Shown here piece by piece: positions 1-8,904 of a stretch of DNA of 64,000 nt; position 1 is the stretch's first letter, and the number at the start of each line of letters is the position of its first letter. Made by a program: the position numbers and the translations under genes. The notes below the pieces were generated by a model. It was not told where the DNA came from. It worked only from the letters and a program-made list of their open reading frames with translations, and made no database searches. The stretch is taken from assembly GCF_902806685.2 (NCBI RefSeq), contig NC_048542.1:7424533-7488532 (forward strand). Reading direction: 5' to 3'. Source of the stretch: Maniola hyperantus. Its lineage: Eukaryota; Arthropoda; Insecta; Lepidoptera; Nymphalidae.

Positions 1-21
1 ATTTACAATAGGCACGATAGC

Positions 22-118
22 TAGCATCGCTTGCAACCAATCGGTTAAACGGATGGGCCATGAAAAAGCTAGCAGACAGACACAAAATATACAGACAGTA
101 TGAATGTGGATAGTTCTT
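22..118 (+). repeat. Retro-element tail (GACA-tailed family)
   Basis: The motif CGGTTAAACGGATGGGCC followed by CTAGCAGACAGACA matches the 3' part of the CGCGACTTCGTCCGCGTGG repeats seen later (2545, 61555). Confidence 0.6.
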
Positions 119-509
119 TATTAGTTTAAATTCTTATTTTCAATTGGTAATACTAAATAGGTTGTTATAGAAAAAGGTCATAATAAGTGCGAACTAGAAC
201 TCTGAGGCTGACGTTACTTAGTAAATAAACCATATCTAAATACATGACATAGATAGGTATCTCTTTGAGAGTTAGAACCTTAACCTCAAAAAGGATAACG
301 AATTCGAGAAACACCTCCGAGATAACGAGGTAGGTACCTTTGTAAAAGTTTATGAGTATTAATTGAGTTTCCTACCTATTTCCTATTACAAATTAATTTA
401 AATTCTAGAACCGTAAAAGTTTGAACTATCTCAAGGAATAAAGTTGAATGTCAGAAGGCATTATACTACATTTTAAATTTGAATTTAGAATTTTGTATAT
501 CAAATTTAA
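119..509. other. Unassigned AT-rich DNA, probably intron of the protease gene
   Basis: No open frame, repeat or RNA signal is recognised; scattered AGGTAGGTA-type simple motifs are typical of this genome. Confidence 0.4.
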
Positions 510-988
510 TTATGGGCCGGGTCATTTTTAGCGCAACGGATCAGCCTGGCTGTCCAGCGCGGAAATGCAGCCAGTATTATTGGCACCTGGGCACTTGGAA
601 GCTGTGATAGCCTAGTGGTTAGCACGTCCGCCTCCTAATCGAAGGTCGGGGGTTAGATCCCGGGCACGCAACTATAACTTTCGCAGTTATGTGCGTTTTA
701 TGTCCTTAATTAAATATCACTTGCTTTGACGGGGAAGAAAAACATATTGAGAAAACCTGCATGCCTCTGAAAGTTCTCCATAATGACGTTCTCAAAGGTG
801 TGTGAATTTTGCCAATCCGCACTTGACCATCTCGGTAGACTATGGCCAAGGCCCTTGTCACTCTGAGAGGAGACCGGTCTGTAATGAGCCGGGATGGCTT
901 GATCATGCTGATGATGATGATGGTGATTCTTGGCACTATTACACGCAGGCATGATTTGTCCAGTAATTAAATAAGGCTTTATTGTAGC
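510..988 (+). repeat. Decayed LINE 3' remnant split by a SINE
   Basis: The stretches 510-586 and 937-988 together match the uninterrupted copy at 8395-8535 (CAGCGCGGAAATGCAGCCAG, TTGGCAC, then CACGCNGGCATGAT). The interruption is the SINE at 587-925. Confidence 0.65.
587..925 (+). mobile_element. tRNA-derived SINE (family A), full length
   Basis: The head has A-box-like TAGCCTAGTGGTTAGCACG and B-box-like GGGGGTTAGATCCCGGGCA. A body of about 200 bp follows (CTGCATGCCT, TGAGCCGGGATGG) and then a GATGATGATGATGG tail. It is flanked by 11-bp direct repeats with one mismatch, ATTATTGGCAC (576-586) and ATTCTTGGCAC (926-936). It sits in the intron upstream of the first visible protease exon. Confidence 0.78.
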
Positions 989-1215
989 ACTAGCTTATGC
1001 ACGTGACTTCGTTCGCGTGGACTACACATATTTCAAACCCCTATTTTACCCCCTTAGGGGTTGAATTTTCAGAAATCCTTTCTTAGCGGATGCCTGCCTC
1101 ATAATAGCTATCAACATGCCAAATTTCAGCCCGATCCGTCCAGTAGTTTGAGCTGTGCGTTGATAGATCAGTCAGTCAGTCAGTCAGTCAGTCAGTCAGT
1201 CAGTATATTTAGATT
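989..1215 (+). repeat. CAGT-tailed interspersed retro-element copy (family i)
   Basis: It starts ACTAGCTTATGC, contains CCCCTTAGGGGTTGAATTTT and TTTGAGCTGTGCGTTGATAG, and ends in (CAGT)n at about 1170-1204. The same element recurs at 28881, 38931, 53874, 54077, 55062 and 60908, and inverted at 8905 and 50756. Confidence 0.7.
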
Positions 1216-1237
1216 TTCAATTAAAGCGTCTTTAAAA

Positions 1238-1412
1238 AAATCTATAACATAAAAATGAATCACTAAATGTGTTGCTCATTGCAAATCTCGAGAACCGCTG
1301 AACCGATTTCGCTTATTCTTTTTTTATAATATTCCTTGAAGAACGAGGATGGTTCTTACGGAGAGAAAAGCTCCACCCGAGCGAAGCGGGGGCGTGTCAG
1401 CTAGTTGTATAT
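1238..1412 (+). repeat. Interspersed repeat (CTCGAGAACCGCTGAACCG type)
   Basis: It contains CTCGAGAACCGCTGAACCG, GAGGATGGTTCTTACGGAGA and a GCGAAGCGGGGGCG end. The same motifs recur at 60130-60260. Confidence 0.6.
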
Positions 1413-1537
1413 AAATATTTAGATTTTAGACCTTTTATTTTAGATTATCTAGAGGTTGTACAACAGAATGAGCCGCATAATGTTAGTTTGCACCGAGTAA
1501 AGAATACGCTTACTTACTTACCTCATAATATTTCCAG

Positions 1538-1634
1538 GGCCCATGATGGTAATAAGAAGAAACTTCTTCCCTTCATCATTCGAGCTGGAAGCTCGTTTCA
1601 CAATCGTGGAGGATATCAGGCGAGAGTAAACAAG
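1538..1634 (+). CDS. Protease gene, first in-window exon (internal)
   Basis: The acceptor TTTCCAG precedes the exon and the donor GTTAGT follows it. The first base completes a codon begun in an unseen upstream exon, and 32 codons follow. The peptide includes LLPFIIRAGSSFHNRGGYQ and matches the strand that follows the catalytic-His loop in S1 proteases (compare the usual LTVRVGSS). The exon ends in phase 0 after Asn-Lys. Confidence 0.82.
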
Positions 1635-4600
1635 GTTAGTGTCACCTCCCTGGGCGCATTGGTGGCTGCCAAGGTCTTAATACGTATGTGGATAGTCCCA
1701 GATTCGATTCTCGGAAGGATAATATGAAACACGCCAGAATCGATAAATAGTTGTAAGAGACATCTGTCAACATTTATTAGCTCTTGTTATACAAAGTTTA
1801 CGCAATGTATAAAAATTTGGTAACGAGAAGAATGGAGCTAATCTTTCAAACATTAAGGCATAAAAGTGGATTTGCTGGGAGACACTACTATATCGTTAGC
1901 TCTAGGGTCTAGACCGTACAATAATAATAGTTTATGAAACGGTTGCATGCGAGCAGTATAGGCTTTCAAATTTCATCGCTTTAGCAAGCGCAAGCGGTAG
2001 CTGTACTGACAGTGGTAATCTTTAATTTTTCTAGGTCTTCTTTCCCAAGGACTATACTCCAGGCAATGCAGACTATGACTTCTCCCTACTCCGTCTAGAC
2101 CGTCCGATGCCTATCGGCCGTAACATAGCAGTTCTGAATCTGCCTGCAAAAGAATTTCTGATACAAAATGAGGACATCCTCATTGTCACTGGATGGGGCA
2201 GTACCCATGTGAGTACCAAACAATATACTTAGTATTATTAATTTGAAAGTGAGTCTTCTTGTGTCATGTCTGTTTGTTTGTCTATTACTTCTGTAATATA
2301 ACTCAACTAAGTACTCAACCAACTCAAAAATATACTTAAATGCATAAAGTTTAAAATACGGTTACGGATTAAAAATGCCTATCCGTGTAGGTATTTCTAT
2401 CCCGCGAAAAAAAGATAATAGAATTGTACTTATAACGTTAAAAACGGGCTGAATTGAGAGCCTCTTCTTTTTGGAAGTCGCATAAAAAGAGAAATATACT
2501 AGGTAGGTGATGAATGCACAGACAAACATACTATATTAATAACGAGATGCTGCCCGCGACTTCGTCCGCGTGGATTTAGGTTTTTAAAAATCCCGTGGGA
2601 ATTTTTTGCTTTCCCGGGATAAAAAGTTAGGATGCAACCTATTTCTGTCCCAAATTTCGTCATCGGTTGAACGGATGGGCCGTGAAAGGCTAGCACACAG
2701 ACAGACAGACACACTCGCATTTATAACATTAAAGTATGGGTTTTATAATAGTAGTGGGGTACCTAGATAGATGATAGTATAACCAATATAATTATTATAC
2801 CGCACTAATGGATGTTGGTCTTGGTAAATTAAACTGCCATTCGAACTACGATATTACAATAGACCGCAGATAGATATAAGTAAACTGTGTTCGGAAGTTA
2901 GAACAGCTGTGGCCGTTCCGACATGTTTCCAACTAACATCTAGGTAGGTAGGTACAATATGATATGACAGACATTATTGATCTTTCAAACAGCAAAGTTC
3001 AGCTCTCTGAATTATCTAATAGCTATTCTACAAGTAATAATAAGCTCAATTCACTAGGTGTAATCTGGCAAAACAGAATAATCTGTATGGTACAATGTGC
3101 AGCATACGATACCAACCGCCCTCCCACTGCTAAACATTAAGAAAAAGCAAGCCCTAAACAAGCAGGACGCAGCACCACACAAATTCTCTAAAACACCGGC
3201 CGATACAATGGGAGCAACTGGTGCTGCAAATGTTCATGGGTGGCGGTAATCACTTACCATCAGGTGACCCGACCCGGCTGTTCGTTTGCTCGCTATAAAA
3301 TCAATTAAAAAAAATACCGATACGTCTTTATACTTAGTTGTGTTCATTTTAGAATTCCGGTTACGGTCACATTCCGGACCGGGTGCGCTTCGTGCCAGTG
3401 CCGGTGATGAAGCTGGAAGCGTGTCAGAAGGCTTACAGGTTCTACATCACGCCAAGGATGCTGTGTGCTGGATACGCTACTGGAGGGAAAGATGCTTGTA
3501 ATGTAGGTAAACATTTGGCTCAGTAACTCGAGAAATTGGACGCTGTTATTCCTATCATAATAAGACATAATTTATGAATCCGAGACAATATGATCGCTAA
3601 ATATGGGCCTCATAAGAAAGTTTGGAGTCACTCAGCGGGCAATGAGGAGTTTCTCTAATCTATCAAATCAGAAACGAGGGGATCCTTAAGAGAACCAGAG
3701 TAACTAATATTGCTCAGCGGGATATGAAGCTAAAGTACCTATACCTACCTAGCAATCAGCAGGACACATAGTTCGAAAACCCGATAGATGTTGGAGTCCC
3801 AAAGTGCTGGAATGTTAACCTCGCCCCGGAAAATGCAGTGTTGGAAATGCAAATTAAAAAAAACAAAAATAGAGAAATTTTATCCTAAATCCGAGCTCTT
3901 GCAAACTCATTCTTGCAAGCGTGCCATTTGCAAATGTTTTTTTTGGAAAGTAAAAGCGACGATGAAAGTTTTTCTAAACTGGCTCAACTTTTTAGTTAGA
4001 CCTTTGAAAGTTTTTGCTTTTGTAAATGGAACGCTACCAGGAAAGCGCGGGTGCTAATCTTATTTTGTGGTTTTTAGGGCCTTTTCACAATACTTTCTTT
4101 GTGACGTTGCATCGTAAAATTCTACGAGAACGCATAACGCTTCGTAGGAATTTACATGGGAATCACACTGAGGTTCTTGCGACGAGACGCCGACGTCGCA
4201 CCGCAAGTATTGTGGAAGGGCCCTTACTCATCATCAGGGCACACTTGCAGAGTCAAATCAGCCTTTTTTGGATAATAACTAAAACTCATCTTTGTTTTCT
4301 TTAAGATATGGTCGAAATTTGATTGACTGAAAACAACTTAGAGGAAACGATCTCTTTCGTGTTTTGTTTTCATTCAATCCAATATCTCGGCTCGATTATT
4401 TCGGCTTTCAGCACGATTCAGGTGGGCCAGCAGTCCGCGATGGTGTTTTACTTGGAATAGTCTCATTCGGTGGTAAAAAGTGTGGCGATCCCAGGTCACC
4501 TGGAGTCTACAGCAGGGTGACTGAAATAACCGATTGGGTGGAAAGTACGATCAATGATAACGAGGCCTGGAAAGTTCCTGAACTGAAGGCGAAAATAGAG

Positions 4601-5514
4601 AAAGCCAGGCAAAGAGAGCGCGAGTTGCAGAAGTAGGTACCTACCTACTCATCTAGCTATCTGTTAATCAGTTCTGAACCTATTTCTTATAACTCAAAAC
4701 TTATTTTGAACATTATATGTTGACATCTGAATAAGAAATCCACAGTCATGTAGGGCCTGTAGGGGGTGAGTTTTAGGTAATTATATTTTTATTCATAAGA
4801 AATCGCGACCGATCAAAGTCAACAGCTGGACATAAGTTTCTTAATGGTCTCGTATAGGGTGTTCGACGCTTGTGTCGTTCACTTTTGTCCACAGTCCAGC
4901 GGCTCCCTGCGACTGCTCGTTTAAAATACCTAAATACTTATCTACTTACAGTCATCATCCATCTTCCTTAAGATTCCTTTTCAGGCTGGAAATGTTTTGT
5001 AATATGTACCTAGATGACACGAATCAATAAAATGAATGATGAAGTTCAAATCATTATGACTATTCTGGATTAGGCATAGGCATAGGTACTTATTGGTATG
5101 CATTCCGAAATAATATTGGGTACTTTTTGTAGGTTTAAGGCAAGGGTAGAAGAAAAAAAGAATAAAATAAAGAATTGGATCCGAGAGACGCTTAAATCGC
5201 CGACTTTTCTAGAAGTGGCCAAGAAAAAACTTGTAGAGGCTGGGTTTCTTTTCAGAAGAAATTTTAAAAGATTTGATGATTCTAAGAGCACTATTGACGA
5301 TAAAACTATGGATGAGATAAATCTGTCAAATCTTATAAATGAAAGGATTTTAGAAGAAGATGCAGAAAAGAATGAAGCAGAACTTCTCCTGAGGACCTTG
5401 GCAATGCAAGAGGTGATATTCAATGGGGATAGCAAAGAAAGATTTGCTTCTACGGATTTCGAAGACAGTGAGGAGTATACTAAAGCTATTTTAGCGTATT
5501 TAATTAGTAAATAA
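1538..5514 (+). CDS. S1 (trypsin-like) serine protease with long charged C-terminal tail, 5' exons missing
   Basis: Five exons (1538-1634, 2035-2208, 3353-3502, 4412-4632, 5133-5514) join in frame with GT/AG borders to about 340 residues ending in TAA. The family hydrolyses peptide bonds with a His-Asp-Ser triad and is usually secreted. Visible landmarks in order are DYDFSLLRL (catalytic Asp), VTGWGST, MLCAGY, GGKDAC (Asp189 position, implying trypsin-like Arg/Lys specificity), DSGGP (catalytic Ser), and SPGVYSRV followed by DWVEST, the normal end of the domain. Cys pairs matching 168-182 and 191-220 are present. The His exon, activation cleavage site and signal peptide are not in the window. 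Odd points: His replaces the usual Gly193, and about 153 residues rich in Lys/Glu/Arg follow the domain, whereas ordinary trypsins stop there. The S1 assignment is secure; whether it is an active protease or a pseudo-protease is not. The introns hold LINE, SINE and MITE fragments. Confidence 0.88.
2035..2208 (+). CDS. Protease gene exon with catalytic Asp
   Basis: The acceptor TTTTTCTAG and the donor GTGAGT bound exactly 58 codons (phase 0 at both ends). It encodes VFFPKDYTPGNADYDFSLL followed by RLDRPMPIG; the Asp of YDFSLL is the catalytic Asp102 equivalent. The exon ends with VTGWGSTH, the conserved GWG strand. No stop codon interrupts the frame. Confidence 0.9.
2545..2740 (+). repeat. GACA-tailed retro-element copy (family ii), in protease intron
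   Basis: The sequence runs from GCCCGCGACTTCGTCCGCG through AATCCCGTGGGAA and GGTTGAACGGATGGGCC to CACAGACAGACAGACA. It lies between the Asp exon and the Cys-rich exon and does not touch splice sites. Confidence 0.7.
3055..3312 (+). repeat. LINE 3' tail remnant in protease intron
   Basis: GGTGCTGCAAATGTTCATGG, GCGGTAATCACTTACCATCA and GGTGACCCG match the tail of the LINE remnant at 32025-32335. The 3055-3200 part resembles 7490-7600 (AATCTGTATG, CCCTCCCAC, AAGCAAG). Confidence 0.55.
3353..3502 (+). CDS. Protease gene exon with specificity-pocket Asp
   Basis: The exon follows TTCATTTTAG and ends before the donor GTAGGT, giving 50 codons in phase 0. It encodes VPVPVMKLEACQKAYRF, then MLCAGYATGGKDACN. 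The Asp of KDAC is the position-189 residue of trypsins. A stronger-looking donor (GTAAAC) lies 4 bases downstream, but its use would shift the next exon out of frame, so the upstream GT is chosen. Confidence 0.87.
3600..3860 (+). pseudogene. Decayed non-LTR reverse-transcriptase C-terminal piece
   Basis: With stops and frameshifts the + strand reads segments such as VTQRAMRSF, TRVTNIAQRD, AGHIVRKPDR and CWSPKVLE, resembling the end of lepidopteran LINE reverse transcriptases (compare 53085-53315). It is an intronic relic. Confidence 0.55.
4077..4223. mobile_element. PIF/Harbinger-like MITE in intron
   Basis: A 147-bp element has terminal inverted repeats GGGCCTTTTCACAATACTT and GGGCCCTTCCACAATACTT (right end read in reverse complement). 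It is flanked on both sides by TTA (4074-4076, 4224-4226). TWA duplications are the hallmark of PIF/Harbinger insertion. Confidence 0.62.
4412..4632 (+). CDS. Protease gene exon with catalytic Ser and start of tail
   Basis: The exon starts after GGCTTTCAG with His-Asp-Ser-Gly-Gly-Pro and continues through GVLLGIVSFGGKKCGDP and SPGVYSRV to DWVESTI, the end of the S1 fold. About 26 further residues (WKVPELKAKIEKARQRERE and so on) are helix-like and charged. It ends with two bases of a codon before the donor GTAGGT. Reading straight on would give Lys and then TAG at 4634-4636, so intron retention would yield a shorter protein. Confidence 0.85.
4800..4925 (-). pseudogene. Decayed LINE C-terminal piece
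   Basis: The reverse strand reads VAGSRW and LCPAVD in the order seen at the C-terminus of the RTE-like LINE remnants at 52345 and 53085. No intact frame remains. Confidence 0.45.
5133..5514 (+). CDS. Protease gene last exon: charged C-terminal extension
   Basis: The acceptor TTTTTGTAG is followed by one base that completes the split codon, then 126 codons and TAA. The open frame begins exactly in the phase left by the previous exon. The peptide is rich in Lys, Glu, Asp and Arg (for example FKARVEEKKNKIKNWI, ERILEEDAEKNEAELL) with heptad-like spacing and no membrane segment or cysteine cluster. I do not recognise a domain. The long open frame and phase match argue for a real exon; a transcript would settle it. 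Confidence 0.7.
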
Positions 5515-5515
5515 A
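5510..5515 (+). terminator. Candidate polyadenylation signal AATAAA
   Basis: An AATAAA hexamer overlaps the protease stop codon. A T/TG-rich stretch (TATTTTTGTCTC) follows about 35 bases later, which would place cleavage very close to the stop and imply a very short 3' UTR. A later AATAAA at about 5639 lies beyond a SINE tail and is the alternative. Confidence 0.45.
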
Positions 5516-5551
5516 TATTTTGGTATATAATAACTAAAACTTACTTTATTT

Positions 5552-5625
5552 TTGTCTCATCATCGTCATCACCATGATCAACCCATCGCTAGCTCACTAC
5601 AGAGCACGGGTGTTGTCTCAGAACG
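5552..5625 (-). repeat. SINE family A tail fragment
   Basis: CATCATCGTCATCACCATGA then CAACCCATCGCTAGCTCAC is the reverse complement of the SINE A 3' end (compare 860-925). It lies only about 40 bp past the protease stop codon. Confidence 0.6.
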
Positions 5626-6040
5626 AAAATGGCGAACGAAATAAATGGTTCGAGGGAAAATTCATGGAAAATAACAAGAGTATCGCCATCTAGCTATGTT
5701 GTTTGTTGGTTTAATGGTTTGGCCTTCAGTCACGCCGCAACGAAGCAACAGATCGACGTAATTTTTTGCATGGGCATAGGCACTCTATGGTCAGAGATTG
5801 CAAATGGCTGCCATTTGTGTTTTGAATCGGCATGGTGTTTTGTTTTTTCTGTTTTGGCGAAAGGTAAATTCCGTTACTAGTACGTCGAGTCGAGTGGTTT
5901 CTTCTTCGTCTTCTCGTGAAATTAACATTTAGTGATCTGTGAGACATAATAAAAATAAAAAGTAAATCACAATCAGTGTTTGTTATTCCAATGAACCTAT
6001 AATAATTAAGGTGCCAATAAAAAGGTGGTCCTGTTACACT

Positions 6041-6212
6041 GCGTGCATTAAATAGATAAACCAAAATCACATGGATCTTTGACTTTTCAGTGTTTTATTG
6101 TTTTCAATTCACTAATAAATTAAGTATTATTGTTAAATTAATACTTGTTTTGAAACTCAATAAAACACTGTAAAGTCAACGGTCTATTGTGGTTTACCTA
6201 TATAATGCACGT
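6041..6212. mobile_element. Fold-back element
   Basis: The left arm GTGCATTAAATAGATAAACC and the right arm (reverse complement GTGCATTATATAGGTAAACC) pair imperfectly. Both continue through TTGACTTTNCAGTGTTTTAT towards a palindromic centre near 6120-6145. Confidence 0.6.
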
Positions 6213-6422
6213 AGGTACCACCTATTTAATTATAGGTATAGTAGGTATATATGTATGTAGATACCTATAGGTATGTATACAGTTACAGTCGTAGGTGACC
6301 AACTAATAGATGGTGCTAGGTTTGCATTAGGAATTTGGGTGACATTAAAATCTTATGAGAAGGCTCTCTATTTCCAGTGTATTACTTTACTCTATGGGCA
6401 TAGGTAAAGGTCTGGAGAGTGG

Positions 6423-6513
6423 CATAAATGATACTTTTTATCCCGGAAAATCAAAGAACTCCCATGGGATTTTTAAAAACCACGTGGACGAAGTTACGGG
6501 CATTAGCTAGTTA
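6423..6513 (-). repeat. GACA-tailed retro-element fragment (family ii)
   Basis: ACTTTTTATCCCGG, AACTCCCATGGGATTT and CACGTGGACGAAGT are the reverse complement of the family ii head. Confidence 0.6.
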
Positions 6514-6960
6514 TTTATTATATATTATTATTATTTATATATTAGCAAAATCTACGAAGGGACATAAGAATATTAGGGAAAATTCATGGATAATCACATG
6601 AGTATCGCCATCTAGCGATGACATAGGTAATTACTATGAGCAATGCCCTCCGGAGGAAAGAAGCCTAACTGTGTAGGAACTGTGTAGTGTGGTGTAGTGC
6701 AATAATTTGTGTCGAAGCGACATCTATTGATGAGTAGAATTATGATACAAAACTGTAAGTTTCGTTATTGCACATAGAGGGCATGGCATGGCAGTTGGCC
6801 AGTGGCCGGTAGCCACTAGCCGTGTCAGCAGTTAGAGCCACAGAGAGTAACCTCAGCCTGAGGTCCTCAGGTCAGGCTAGGCATTTTGAAAGTTCCATAA
6901 TATCGACTTAAGTAAGTGGAGCTAACCTTTTTAGGGTTCCGTACCTTAAAAGGAATAAAA

Positions 6961-7316
6961 TTACGTAATTAAAAAAACTAAAAAACCCGACTGCTAATAA
7001 ATAATAACTGGTAACTGAAAAGCAAAAAAATAAGCTCTGCATTCTATATTCCTAATAGAAATTGATAAGGTCATAAACTTAAATATTAGAAAATGTATGG
7101 CAGGCGGGGGCATTACTTAGCCAACTACTACCTACTTAGGACTTATTCAGGACTTGCCCCCGCCTCGGCCGCCTGCCATACATTTTCTTTATATTTATGT
7201 TTATCAATGACCTTATCAATTTCTATTTTATAGAATGTTGAGCTTGTTTTTTTGCTTTTCAACCAGTTAGGTACTATTTGTTACCAGTCGGGTTTTTTAA
7301 TTTTTTTCATTACGTA
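6961..7316. mobile_element. Large fold-back element with arms of about 150 bp
   Basis: The left arm runs through TTACGTAATT, AAAACCCGACT and AAAATGTATGGCAGGCGGGG. The right arm mirrors it with CCGCCTGCCATACATTTTCT, AGTCGGGTTTTTTAATTTTT and ATTACGTAA. The loop is the AT-rich stretch around 7110-7150. A GGGTTCCGTAC fragment of another MITE abuts the left side (6932-6958). Confidence 0.72.
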
Positions 7317-7489
7317 AAAAAAACTTTAAAAACGTTTCTCCCGGTGTTGGGGACAATAAATACCTACTCAGAGAAATTTTCAGCTTTTATAAAATAAAGA
7401 AGGTCTGGCTTTGACTCAACACAATAAAAACAAGGAACCAACCAAAAAAGCTTAATTCGCTATAAGCCGCCATAACTGACAAATCTGTA

Positions 7490-7690
7490 TGATACAACAT
7501 GCTGTATGCGATATGCGCTTTCCGCCCTCCCACAACTAAAGAAACAGGAAAAGCAAGCAATACACAGCACCAAAAGCTAGCGAATTAAACTTGTGTTGGT
7601 AATAGGTATCCTTGTATTTATATATCATGGACTTCCGCAAAGTAACGCCTGCTTCTATCCAACATTCAAAACAAAAGTATTTTTAGAGGT
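7490..7690 (+). repeat. LINE 3' tail fragments
   Basis: AAATCTGTATGATACAACATG and CCGCCCTCCCAC resemble 3090-3180, and TCATGGACTTCCGCAAAGTA then CGCCTGCTTC resembles 27355-27390. The open frame over 7593-7835 is accidental. Confidence 0.4.
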
Positions 7691-8040
7691 GTCGCAAATG
7701 TGTATCCGGCATTATTCGTTCTACGCACCTCAAGGAAGGTACATCATCCTAACCTCATTATTGTGTTTAATCATCGTGTTTGCAGTTCCTTATCAATGCA
7801 CTTTGAGGAAAAAAGTGCAGATCACCGCACGATAAAAAATGCAATGACTGATAAAAACGGGTTAACAATCTAGTATTATGCATTATATAAATTGGCAATG
7901 GCTTACAAGTTTGATGACCGCGTTTTGTGTGTAACTATTAGACGCCCGTGACTCCGTTCACGTAACCGAAGATCGTAAAAAATCTGAGCTGTATTACGTC
8001 GGAACGGAAGCGTAAACACCGTACAGACAGTGCCGACAGT
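7691..8040. other. Unassigned DNA
   Basis: No gene is recognised. GCCCGTGACTCCGTTCACG at about 7944 is a worn piece of a family i/ii repeat head. Confidence 0.35.
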
Positions 8041-8275
8041 TTAATTTTTTATTCAGATACTAACTAAGTAGCCCTTGGCTGCAATCTCACCTGGTGGTAA
8101 ACCTATACCCCTTTGGTTTCTACACGGCATCATACCGGAACGCTAAATCGCTTGGCGGCACAGCTTTGCCAGTAGAGTGGTAACTAGCCACGGCCGAAGC
8201 CTCCCATCAGACCACACCAGAAAATCAGAAATTATAAAATTCCAAACAAGGCCGCGAATCGAACCCGGGACTTTA
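8041..8275 (-). repeat. SINE family C, truncated head
   Basis: GCAATCTCACCTGGTGGTAA, CTACACGGCATC, ACGCTAAATCGCTTGGCGG and a B-box complement (AATCGAACCCGGGA) match the full copy at 27648-27992 in the same orientation. The A-box end is missing. Confidence 0.65.
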
Positions 8276-8354
8276 GAATTCTTTATACTTTCTCTAGACT
8301 ATATATCTAACTATACCTAGCGCTTAAATGTCCTTAGTCTAATCTAATATCTAC

Positions 8355-8535
8355 ACTACACTCACCGCGATTAATAGCCTCATCTGGTGACAGAAGGGCT
8401 GGCTCATTTTTTGCGCAACGAATCAGCCTAACTGTCCAGCGCGGAAATGCAGCCAGTATTCTTGGCACCATTCCACGCGGCCATGATTGGTATAGTAATG
8501 AGATTAGGCTAGCTTTAAGTTTTATTATAATGTTT
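8355..8535 (+). repeat. LINE 3' remnant (uninterrupted copy)
   Basis: TCATCTGGTGACAGAAGGGC, AGCGCGGAAATGCAGCCAGT and TTGGCACCATTCCACGCGGC match 510-988 and, inverted, 27060-27290. It supplies the empty-site view of the SINE insertion at 587. Confidence 0.62.
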
Positions 8536-8904
8536 TCATTTAAAAAAAACTTGTATTTATTTATTTTATTTTTAGTTACCTTCTCTCTATTACTAAATGC
8601 AAGATTCACGCAGGGGTGAGTGCATTGAAAAAAATTGTACCGAAGCCCCCTCGAAGCTGAGCTAAGCAAAGCGTTTTGTGGTCGTCAAATTTTTAAATTA
8701 TAAAATTTTAAATACTTATAATAATTGCAATTGATTCACCGACGCCTATACTAAACATTTTACGTAAATTAATTTGCGAATGAACTACTGAACGATAATC
8801 ATAAAATAGCATTGACTGATAAAACAGGTTAACAATCTGCGATTATGCATCATTTTATAAAAATAAAAATAGGACAGTGACTTTTTTAGTTGGATGCCTC
8901 TATA

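Larger units (their letters stand above)
5650..6625 (+). repeat. Pair of short direct repeats flanking a repeat-rich kilobase
   Basis: GGGAAAATTCATGGA with GAGTATCGCCATCTAGC nearby occurs at about 5652-5700 and 6578-6622. Between them lie GCCGCAACGAAGCAACAGAT-type retro-element sequence (about 5730), a fold-back (6041-6212) and a family ii copy (6423-6513). Confidence 0.45.

Noticed and set aside
600..672. tRNA gene candidate from A/B-box-like sequence
   Set aside because: It lacks a paired acceptor stem and runs straight into a SINE body with TGATGA tail. The same holds for the tRNA-like heads at 27940-27990, 25980-26052, 63081-63195 and 63290-63366.
1170..1204. CRISPR-like array from regular CAGT units (also 29060, 50778, 54028)
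   Set aside because: These are tetranucleotide microsatellite tails of retro-elements without spacers, in a eukaryotic genome.
7593..7835. 80-residue forward open frame with hydrophobic segments
   Set aside because: It overlaps LINE tail sequence shared with 27355-27390, and the hydrophobicity reflects T-rich DNA.
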